DNA of 64,000 bases, from NCBI GenBank assembly GCA_964016885.1, contig OZ024741.1, positions 416,207,081-416,271,080 on the forward strand, written 5' to 3'. This document shows, piece by piece, positions 52,939 through 63,888 of this stretch. The translations under genes and the position numbers were made by a program. The stretch comes from Eledone cirrhosa. Its lineage: Eukaryota > Mollusca > Cephalopoda > Octopoda > Eledonidae. The notes below the pieces were generated by a model. It saw only the letters and a list, made by a program, of their open reading frames with translations. It had not been told where the DNA came from and made no database searches. Position 1 is the stretch's first letter. Every line of letters begins with the position of its first letter.

Positions 52939-53877
52939 GACCAGCACTATTACCTACAGTTGTCTTAACCCTTTAGTTTCCAACCTGGTCAACACTGACC
53001 AGGACTATTACCTACAGTTGTCTTAACCCTTTAGTTACCAACCTGGTCAACACTGACCAGCACTATTACCTACAGTTGTCTTAACCCTTTAGTTACCAAC
53101 CTGGTCAACACTGACCAGGACTATTACCTACAGTTGTCTTAACCCTTTAGTTACCAACCTGGTCAACACTAACCAGGACTATTACCTATGGTTGTCTTAA
53201 CCCTTTAGTTTCCAACCTAGTCAACACTGACCAGGAATATTACCTACAGTTGTCTTAACCCTTTAGTTACCAACCTGGTCAACACTGACCAGGACTATTA
53301 CCTACAGTTGTCTTAACCCTTTAGTTACCAACCTGGTCAACACTGACGAGGACTATTACCTACAGTTTTCTTAACCCTTTAGTTACCAACCTGGTCAACA
53401 CTGACCAGGACTATTACCTACAGTTGTCTTAACCCTTTAGTTACCAACCTGGTCAACACTGACCAGCACTATTACCTACAGTTGTCTTAACCCTTTAGTT
53501 ACCAACCTGGTCAACACTGACCAGGACTATTACCTACAGTTGTCTTAACCCTTTAGTTACCAACCTGGTCAACACTGACCAGCACTATTACCTACAGTTG
53601 TCTTAACCCTTTAGTTACCAACCTGGTCAACACTGACCAGCACTATTACCTACAGTTGTCTTAACCCTTTAGTTTCCAACCTGGTCAACACTGACCAGGA
53701 CTATTACCTACAGTTGTCTTAACCCTTTAGTTACCAACCTGGTCAACACTGACCAGCACTATTACCTACAGTTGTCTTAACCCTTTAGTTACCAACCTGG
53801 TCAACACTGACCAGCACTATTACCTACAGTTGTCTTAACCCTTTAGTTTCCAACCTGGTCAACACTGACCAGGACTA

Positions 53878-54736
53878 TTACCTACAGTTGTCTTAACCCT
53901 TTAGTTACCAACCTGGTCAACACTGACCAGCACTATTACCTACAGTTGTCTTAACCCTTTAGTTACCAACCTGGTCAACACTGACCAGCACTATTACCTA
54001 CAGTTGTCTTAACCCTTTAGTTTCCAACCTGGTCAACACTGACCAGGACTATTACCTACAGTTTTCTTAACCCTTTAGTTTCCAACCTGGTCAACACTGA
54101 CCAGGACTATTACCTACAGTTGTCTTAACCCTTTAGTTACCAACCTGGTCAACACTGACCAGCACTATTACGTACAGTTGTCTTAACCCTTTAGTTTCCA
54201 ACCTGGTAAACACTGACCAGGGCTATTACCTACAGTTGTCTTAACCCTTTAGTTACCAACCTGGTCAACACTGACCAGGACTATAACCTACAGTTGTTTT
54301 AACCCTTTAGTTACCAACCTGGTCAACACTGACCAGGACTATTACCTACAGTTGTCTTAACCCTTTAGTTTCCTACCTGGTCAACACTGACCAGGACTAT
54401 TACCTAAAGTTGTTTTAACCGTTTAGTTACCAACCTGGTCAACACTGACCAGGACTATTACCTACAGTTGTTTTAACCCTTTAGTTACCAACCTGGTCAA
54501 CACTGACCAGGACTATTACCTACAGTTGTCTTAACCCTTTAGTTACCAACCTGGTCAACACTAACCAGGACTATTACCTATAGTTGTCTTAACCCTTTAG
54601 TTTCCAACCTAGTCAACACTGACCAGGACTATTACCTACAGTTGTCTTAACCCTTTAGTTACAAACCTGGTCAACACTGACCAGGACTATTACCTACAGT
54701 TGTCTTAACCCTTTAGTTACCAACCTGGTCAACACT
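53878..54736. repeat. 1,798-bp-offset duplication, right copy
   Basis: This is the partner of 52,080-52,938 with the same chain of rare variants: TTTTCTT, TACGTACAG, GGTAAACACTG, ACTATAACC, CCTACC, CCTATAG, CCTAGTC and TTACAAACC. A private change is CCAGGGCTATT near 54,221. It is followed at once by TTGCC module copy 4. Confidence 0.82.
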
Positions 54737-54920
54737 AACCAGGACTATTACCTATAGTTGTCTTAACCCTTTAGTTTCTAACCTGGTCTACACAGACCAA
54801 GACTTGCCTACAGTTGTCTTAACCCTTTAGTTTCCAACCTGGTCAACACTGACCAAGACTTACCTACAGTTGTCTTAACCCTTTAGTTACCAACCTGGTC
54901 AACACTGACCAAGACTTACC
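54702..54920. repeat. TTGCC/56-bp module, copy 4 (without GTCGTT)
   Basis: CTTGCC is at 54,803. The left monomer reads TTGTCTTAACC instead of TTGTCGTTACC, because the module is joined here to a TTACAAACC block copied from about 52,861 (partner 54,659). The join therefore lies between about 54,736 and CACTAACC. Confidence 0.8.
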
Positions 54921-55003
54921 TACAGTTGTCTTAACCCTTTAGTTACCAACCTGGTCAACACTGACCAGCACTATTACCTACAGTTGTCTTAACCCTTTAG
55001 TTT

Positions 55004-57091
55004 CCAACCTGGTCAACACTGACCAGGACTATTACCTACAGTTGTCTTAACTCTTTAGTTACCAACCTGGTCAACACTGACCAGCACTATTACCTACAGT
55101 TGTCTTAACCCTTTAGTTACCAACCTGGTCAACACTGACCAGGACTATTACCTACAGTTGTCTTAACCCTTTAGTTTCCTACCTGGTCAACACTGACCAG
55201 GACTATTACCTAAAGTTGTTTTAACCGTTTAGTTACCAACCTGGTCAACACTGACCAGGACTATTACCTACAGTTGTTTTAACCCTTTAGTTACCAACCT
55301 GGTCAACACTGACCAGGACTATTACCTACAGTTGTCTTAACCCTTTAGTTACCAACCTGGTCAACACAGACCAGGACTATTACCTACAGTTGTCTTAACC
55401 CTTTAGTTACCAACCTGGTCAACACTGACCAGGACTATTACCTACAGTTGTCTTAACCCTTTAGTTACCAACCTGGTCAACACTAACCAGGACTATTACC
55501 TATGGTTGTCTTAACCCTTTAGTTTCCAACCTAGTCAACACTGACCAGGAATATTACCTACAGTTGTCTTAACCCTTTAGTTACCAACCTGGTCAACACT
55601 GACCAGGACTATTACCTACAGTTGTCTTAACCCTTTAGTTAACAACCTGGTCAACACTGACGAGGACTATTACCTACAGTTTTCTTAACCCTTTAGTTAC
55701 CAACCTGGTCAACACTGACCAGGACTATTACCTACAGTTGTCTTAACCCTTTAGTTACCAACCTGGTCAACACTGACCAGCACTATTACCTACAGTTGTC
55801 TTAACCCTTTAGTTACCAACCTGGTCAACACTGACCAGGACTATTACCTACAGTTGTCTTAACCCTTTAGTTACCAACCTGGTCAACACTGACCAGCACT
55901 ATTACCTACAGTTGTCTTAACCCTTTAGTTACCAACCTGGTCAACACTGACCAGCACTATTACCTACAGTTGTCTTAACCCTTTAGTTTCCAACCTGGTC
56001 AACACTGACCAGGACTATTACCTACAGTTGTCTTAACCCTTTAGTTACTAACCTGGTCAACACTGACCAGCACTATTACCTACAGTTGTCTTAACCCTTT
56101 AGTTACCAACCTGGTCAACACTGACCAGGACTATTACCTACAGTTGTCTTAACCCTTTAGTTTCCAACCTGGTCAACACTGACCAGGACTATTACCTACA
56201 GTTGTCTTAACCCTTTAGTTACCAACCTGGTCAACACTGACCAGCACTATTACCTACAGTTGTCTTAACCCTTTAGTTACCAACCTGGTCAACACTGACC
56301 AGCACTATTACCTACAGTTGTCTTAACCCTTTAGTTTCCAACCTGGTCAACACTGACCAGGACTATTACCTACAGTTGTCTTAACCCTTTAGTTACCAAC
56401 CTGGTCAACACTGACCAGCACTATTACCTACAGTTGTCTTAACCCTTTAGTTACCAACCTGGTCAACACTGACCAGCACTATTACCTACAGTTGTCTTAA
56501 CCCTTTAGTTTCCAACCTGGTCAACACTGACCAGGACTATTACCTACAGTTGTCTTAACCCTTTAGTTACCAACCTGGTCAACACTGACCAGCACTATTA
56601 CCTACAGTTGTCTTAACCCTTTAGTTACCAACCTGGTCAACACTCACCAGCACTATTACCTACAGTTGTCTTAACCCTTTAGTTTCCAACCTGGTCAACA
56701 CTGACCAGGACTATTACCTACAGTTTTCTTAACCCTTTAGTTTCCAACCTGGTCAACACTGACCAGGACTATTACGTACAGTTGTCTTAACCCTTTAGTT
56801 ACCAACCTGGTCAACACTGCCCAGCACTATTACGTACAGTTGTCTTAACCCTTTAGTTTCCAACCTGGTAAACACTGACCAGGACTATTACCTACAGTTG
56901 TCTTAACCCTTTAGTTACCAACCTGGTCAACACTGACCAGGACTATAACCTACAGTTGTTTTAACCCTTTAGTTACCAACCTGGTCAACACTGACCAGGA
57001 CTATTACCTACAGTTGTCTTAACCCTTTAGTTTCCTACCTGGTCAACACTGACCAGGACTATTACCTAAAGTTGTTTTAACCGTTTAGTTA
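55004..57091. repeat. 2,088-bp tandem duplication, left copy (36 monomers)
   Basis: The left limit is set by GTTTCC/GTTACC at 55,003/57,091. Markers include TTAACTCTTTAG 55,049 (partner 57,137), CCTACC 55,178 (57,266), CCTATGG 55,501 (57,589), TGACGAGG 55,659 (57,689) and TGCCCAGC 56,818 (58,848). The offset is 2,088 until about 55,550, then 2,030, because the right copy lacks the GGAATATT monomer. The left part of this copy also repeats 51,240 onward at offset 3,938. Confidence 0.85.
56215..56740. repeat. 174-bp trimer higher-order repeat (representative run)
   Basis: Three consecutive trimers are seen. Each is two monomers with GTTACC ending in CCAGCAC followed by one with GTTTCC ending in CCAGGAC. 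The second trimer-type monomer near 56,640 has a private CACTCACC. Similar runs are at about 49,440-49,790, 50,640-51,180, 53,570-54,060, 58,250-58,740, 59,400-59,640 and 62,520-62,700. The trimer length is close to a nucleosome repeat, like several well-known centromeric satellites. That link is inference. Confidence 0.82.
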
Positions 57092-59121
57092 CCAACCTGG
57101 TCAACACTGACCAGGACTATTACCTACAGTTGTCTTAACTCTTTAGTTACCAACCTGGTCAACACTGACCAGCACTATTACCTACAGTTGTCTTAACCCT
57201 TTAGTTACCAACCTGGTCAACACTGACCAGGACTATTACCTACAGTTGTCTTAACCCTTTAGTTTCCTACCTGGTCAACACTGACCAGGACTATTACCTA
57301 AAGTTGTTTTAACCGTTTAGTTACCAACCTGGTCAACACTGACCAGGACTATTACCTACAGTTGTTTTAACCCTTTAGTTACCAACCTGGTCAACACTGA
57401 CCAGGACTATTACCTACAGTTGTCTTAACCCTTTAGTTACCAACCTGGTCAACACAGACCAGGACTATTACCTACAGTTGTCTTAACCCTTTAGTTACCA
57501 ACCTGGTCAACACTGACCAGGACTATTACCTACAGTTGTCTTAACCCTTTAGTTACCAACCTGGTCAACACTAACCAGGACTATTACCTATGGTTGTCTT
57601 AACCCTTTAGTTTCCAACCTAGTCAACACTGACCAGGACTATTACCTACAGTTGTCTTAACCCTTTAGTTAACAACCTGGTCAACACTGACGAGGACTAT
57701 TACCTACAGTTTTCTTAACCCTTTAGTTACCAACCTGGTCAACACTGACCAGGACTATTACCTACAGTTGTCTTAACCCTTTAGTTACCAACCTGGTCAA
57801 CACTGACCAGCACTATTACCTACAGTTGTCTTAACCCTTTAGTTACCAACCTGGTCAACACTGACCAGGACTATTACCTACAGTTGTCTTAACCCTTTAG
57901 TTACCAACCTGGTCAACACTGACCAGCACTATTACCTACAGTTATCTTAACCCTTTAGTTACCAACCTGGTCAACACTGACCAGCACTATTACCTACAGT
58001 TGTCTTAACCCTTTAGTTTCCAACCTGGTCAACACTGACCAGGACTATTACCTACAGTTGTCTTAACCCTTTAGTTACTAACCTGGTCAACACTGACCAG
58101 CACTATTACCTACAGTTGTCTTAACCCTTTAGTTACCAACCTGGTCAACACTGACCAGGACTATTACCTACAGTTGTCTTAACCCTTTAGTTTCCAACCT
58201 GGTCAACACTGACCAGGACTATTACCTACAGTTGTCTTAACCCTTTAGTTACCAACCTGGTCAACACTGACCAGCACTATTACCTACAGTTGTCTTAACC
58301 CTTTAGTTACCAACCTGGTCAACACTGACCAGCACTATTACCTACAGTTGTCTTAACCCTTTAGTTTCCAACCTGGTCAACACTGACCAGGACTATTACC
58401 TACAGTTGTCTTAACCCTTTAGTTACCAACCTGGTCAACACTGACCAGCACTATTACCTACAGTTGTCTTAACCCTTTAGTTACCAACCTGGTCAACACT
58501 GACCAGCACTATTACCTACAGTTGTCTTAACCCTTTAGTTTCCAACCTGGTCAACACTGACCAGGACTATTACCTACAGTTGTCTTAACCCTTTAGTTAC
58601 CAACCTGGTCAACACTGACCAGCACTATTACCTACAGTTGTCTTAACCCTTTAGTTACCAACCTGGTCAACACTGACCAGCACTATTACCTACAGTTGTC
58701 TTAACCCTTTAGTTTCCAACCTGGTCAACACTGACCAGGACTATTACCTACAGTTTTCTTAACCCTTTAGTTTCCAACCTGGTCAACACTGACCAGGACT
58801 ATTACCTACAGTTGTCTTAACCCTTTAGTTACCAACCTGGTCAACACTGCCCAGCACTATTACGTACAGTTGTCTTAACCCTTTAGTTTCCAACCTGGTA
58901 AACACTGACCAGGACTATTACCTACAGTTGTCTTAACCCTTTAGTTACCAACCTGGTCAACACTGACCAGGACTATAACCTACAGTTGTTTTAACCCTTT
59001 AGTTACCAACCTGGTCAACACTGACCAGGACTATTACCTACAGTTGTCTTAACCCTTTAGTTTCCTACCTGGTCAACACTGACCAGGACTATTACCTAAA
59101 GTTGTTTTAACCGTTTAGTTA
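57092..59121. repeat. 2,088-bp tandem duplication, right copy (2,030 bp)
   Basis: This lies directly after its partner and is one monomer shorter, having lost the GGAATATT monomer. Matching continues to 59,162, leaving about 41 bases of shared sequence at the join. Private differences seen include GTTATCTT near 57,943, where the left copy has GTTGTCTT. CACTGACC and ATTACCTACAG stand where the left copy has CACTCACC (about 56,641) and ATTACGTACAG (about 56,771). Confidence 0.85.
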
Positions 59122-59683
59122 CCAACCTGGTCAACACTGACCAGGACTATTACCTACAGTTGTTTTAACCCTTTAGTTACCAACCTGGTCAACACTGACC
59201 AGGACTATTACCTACAGTTGTCTTAACCCTTTAGTTACCAACCTGGTCAACACTAACCAGGACTATTACCTATAGTTGTCTTAACCCTTTAGTTTCCAAC
59301 CTAGTCAACACTGACCAGGACTATTACCTACAGTTGTCTTAACCCTTTAGTTACCAACCTGGTCAACACTGACCAGGACTATTACCTACAGTTGTCTTAA
59401 CCCTTTAGTTACCAACCTGGTCAACACTGACCAGCACTATTACCTACAGTTGTCTTAACCCTTTAGTTACCAACCTGGTCAACACTGACCAGCACTATTA
59501 CCTACAGTTGTCTTAACCCTTTAGTTTCCAACCTGGTCAACACTGACCAGGACTATTACCTACAGTTGTCTTAACCCTTTAGTTACCAACCTGGTCAACA
59601 CTGACCAGCACTATTACCTACAGTTGTCTTAACCCTTTAGTTACTAACCTGGTCAACACTGACCAGGACTATTACCTACAGTT

Positions 59684-59902
59684 GTCGTTACCCTTTAGTT
59701 ACCAACCTGGTCAACACTAACCAGGACTATTACCTATAGTTGTCTTAACCCTTTAGTTTCTAACCTGGTCTACACAGACCAAGACTTGCCTACAGTTGTC
59801 TTAACCCTTTAGTTTCCAACCTGGTCAACACTGACCAAGACTTACCTACAGTTGTCTTAACCCTTTAGTTACCAACCTGGTCAACACTGACCAAGACTTA
59901 CC
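59684..59902. repeat. TTGCC/56-bp module, copy 5
   Basis: GTCGTT is at 59,684 and CTTGCC at 59,785. It is preceded by a GTTACTAACC monomer just as copy 3 is, showing that the module was moved with its left neighbour. All three 56-bp monomers are present. Confidence 0.85.
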
Positions 59903-62171
59903 TACAGTTGTCTTAACCCTTTAGTTACCAACCTGGTCAACACTGACCAGCACTATTACCTACAGTTGTCTTAACCCTTTAGTTTCCAACCTGGTCAACA
60001 CTGACCAGGACTATTACCTACAGTTGTCTTAACCCTTTAGTTACCAACCTGGTCAACACTGACCAGCACTATTACCTACAGTTGTCTTAACCCTTTAGTT
60101 ACCAACCTGGTCAACACTGACCAGCACTATTACCTACAGTTGTCTTAACCCTTTAATTTCCAACCTGGTCAACACTTACCAGGACTATTACCTACAGTTG
60201 TCTTAACCCTTTAGTTTCCAACCTGGTCAACACTGACCAGGACTATTACCTAGAGTTGTCTTAACCCTTTAGTTACCAACCTGGTCAACACTGACCAGCA
60301 CTATTACCTACAGTTGTCTTAACCATTTAGTTACCAACCTGGTCAACACTGACCAGCACTATTACCTACAGTTGTCTTAACCCTTTAGTTTCCAACCTGG
60401 TCAACACTGACCAGGACTATTACCTACAGTTTTCTTAACTCTTTAGTTTCCAACCTGGTCAACACTGACCAGGACTATTACCTACAGTTGTCTTAACCCT
60501 TTAGTTACCAACCTGGTCAACACTGACCAGCACTATAACCTACAGTTGTTTTAACCCTTTAGTTACCAACCTGGTCAACACTGACCAGGACTATTACCTA
60601 CAGTTGTCTTAACCCTTTAGTTTCCTACCTGGTCAACACTGACCAGGACTATTACCTAAAGTTGTTTTAACCGTTTAGTTACCAACCTGGTCAACACTGA
60701 CCAGGACTATTACCTACAGTTGTTTTAACCCTTTAGTTACCAACCTGGTCAACACTGACCAGGACTATTACCTACAGTTGTCTTAACCCTTTAGTTACCA
60801 ACCTGGTCAACACAGACCAGGACTATTACCTACAGTTGTCTTAACCCTTTAGTTACCAACCTGGTCAACACTGACCAGGACTATTACCTACAGTTGTCTT
60901 AACCCTTTAGTTACCAACCTGGTCAAAACTAACCAGGACTATTACCTATAGTTGTCTTAACCCTTTAGTTTCCAACCTAGTCAACACTGATCAGGACTAT
61001 TACCTACAGTTGTCTTAACCCTTTAGTTACCAACCTGGTCAACACTGACCAGGACTATTACCTACAGTTGTCTTAACCCTTTAGTTACCAACCTGGTCAA
61101 CACTGACCAGGACTATTACCTACAGTTTTCTTAACCCTTTAGTTACCAACCTGGTCAACACTGACCAGGACTATTACCTACAGTTGTCTTAACCCTTTAG
61201 TTACCAACCTGGTCAACACTGACCAGCACTATTACCTACAGTTGTCTTAACCCTTTAGTTACCAACCTGGTCAACACTGACCAGCACTATTACCTACAGT
61301 TGTCTTAACCCTTTAGTTTCCAACCTGGTCAACACTGACCAGGACTATTACCTACAGTTGTCTTAACCCTTTAGTTACCAACCTGGTCAACACTGACCAG
61401 CACTATTACCTACAGTTGTCTTAACCCTTTAGTTACCAACCTGGTCAACACTGACCAGCACTATTACCTACAGTTGTCTTAACCCTTTAGTTTCCAACCT
61501 GGTCAACACTGACCAGGACTATTACCTACAGTTGTCTTAACCCTTTAGTTACTAACCTGGTCAACACTGACCAGCACTATTACCTACAGTTGTCTTAACC
61601 CTTTAGTTACCAACCTGGTCAACACTGACCAGCCCTATTACCTACAGTTGTCTTAACCCTTTAGTTTCCAACCTTGTCAACACTGACCAGGACTATTACC
61701 TACAGTTGTCTTAACCCTTTAGTTACCAACCTGGTCAACACTGACCAGCACTATTACCTACAGTTGTCTTAACCCTTTAGTTACCAACCTGGTCAACACT
61801 GACCAGCACTATTACCTACAGTTGTCTTAACCCTTTAGTTACCAACCTGGTCAACACTGACCAGCACTATTACCTACAGTTGTCTTAACCCTTTAGTTAC
61901 CAACCTGGTCAACACTGACCAGCACTATTACCTACAGTTGTCTTAACCCTTTAGTTTCCAACCTGGTCAACACTTACCAGGACTATTACCTACAGTTGTC
62001 TTAACCCTTTAGTTTCCAACCTGGTCAACACTGACCAGGACTATTACCTACAGTTGTCTTAACCCTTTAGTTACCAACCTGGTCAACACTGACCAGGACT
62101 ATTACCTACAGTTGTCTTAACCCTTTAGTTACCAACCTGGTCAACACTGACCAGGACTATTACCTACAGTT

Positions 62172-62334
62172 GTCGTTACCCTTTAGTTACCAACCTGGTC
62201 AACACTAACCAGGACTATTACCTATAGTTGTCTTAACCCTTTAGTTTCTAACCTGGTCTACACAGACCAAGACTTGCCTACAGTTGTCTTAACCCTTTAG
62301 TTTCCAACCTGGTCAACACTGACCAAGACTTACC
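62172..62334. repeat. TTGCC/56-bp module, copy 6 (shortened)
   Basis: GTCGTT is at 62,172 and CTTGCC at 62,273. Only one further 56-bp monomer follows (CTTACC at about 62,329) before a GCAC monomer, so one 56-bp monomer is missing relative to the other copies. Confidence 0.82.
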
Positions 62335-63888
62335 TACAGTTGTCTTAACCCTTTAGTTACCAACCTGGTCAACACTGACCAGCACTATTACCTACAGTTG
62401 TCTTAACCCTTTAGTTTCCAAACTGGTCAACACTGACCAAGTCTTACCTACAGTTGTCTTAACCCTTTAGTTTCCAACCTGGTCAACACTGACCAAGACT
62501 ATTACCTACAGTTGTCTTAACCCTTTAGTTACCAACCTGGTCAACACTGACCAGCACTATTACCTACAGTTGTCTTAACCCTTTAGTTACCAACCTGGTC
62601 AACACTGACCAGCACTATTACCTACAGTTGTCTTAACCCTTTAGTTTCCAACCTGGTCAACACTGACCAGGACTATTACCTACAGTTGTCTTAACCCTTT
62701 AGTTACCAACCTGGTCAACACTGACCAGCACTATTACCTACAGTTGTCTTAACCCTTTAGTTACCAACCTGGTCAACACTGACCAGCACTATTACCTACA
62801 GTTGTCTTAACCCTTTAGTTACCAACCTGGTCAACACTGACCAGCACTATTACCTACAGTTGTCTTAACCCTTTAGTTACCAACCTGGTCAACACTGACC
62901 AGCACTATTACCTACAGTTGTCTTAACCCTTTACTTTTCAACCTGGTAAACACTGACCAGGACTATTACCTACAGTTGTCTTAACCCTTTAGTTACCAAC
63001 CTGGTCAAAACTGACCAGGACTATTACCTACAGTTGTCTTAACCCTTTAGTTACCAACCTGGTCAACACTGACCAGCACTATTACCTACAGTTGTCTTAA
63101 CCCTTTAGTTACCAACCTGGTCAACACTGACCTGGACTATTACCTACAGTTGTCTTAACCCTTTAGTTTCCAACCTGGTCAACACTGACCAGGACTATTA
63201 CCTACAGTTGTCTTAACCCTTTAGTTTCCAACCTGGTCAACACTGACCAAGACTTACCTACAGTTGTCTTAACCCTTTAGTTTCCAACCTGGTCAACACT
63301 GACCAAGACTTACCTACAGTTGTCTTAACCCTTTAGTTTCCAACCTGGTCAACACAGACCAGGACTATTACCTACAGTTGTCTTAACCCTTTAGTTTCCA
63401 ACCCGGTCAACACTGACCAAGACTATTACCTACAGTTGTCTTAACCCTTTAGTTTCCAACCTGGTCAACACTGACTGGACTATTACCTACAGCTGTGTTA
63501 ACCCTTTAGTTACCAACCTGGTAAACACTGACCAGCACTATTACCTACAGTTGTCTTAACCCTTTAGTTACCAACCTGGTCAACACTGACCAGCACTATT
63601 ACCTACAGTTGTCTTAACCCTTTAGTTTCCAACCTGGTCAACACTGACCAGGACTATTACCTACAGTTGTCTTAACCCTTTAGTTTCCAACCTGGTCAAC
63701 ACTGACCAAGTCTTACCTACAGTTGTCTTAACCCTTTAGTTTCCAACCTGGTCAACACTGACCAAGACTATTACCTACAGTTGTCTTAACCCTTTAGTTT
63801 CCAACCTGGTCAACACTGACCAAGACTATTACCTACAGTTGTCTTAACTCTTTAGTTTCCAACCTGGTCAACACTGACCAGGACTATT

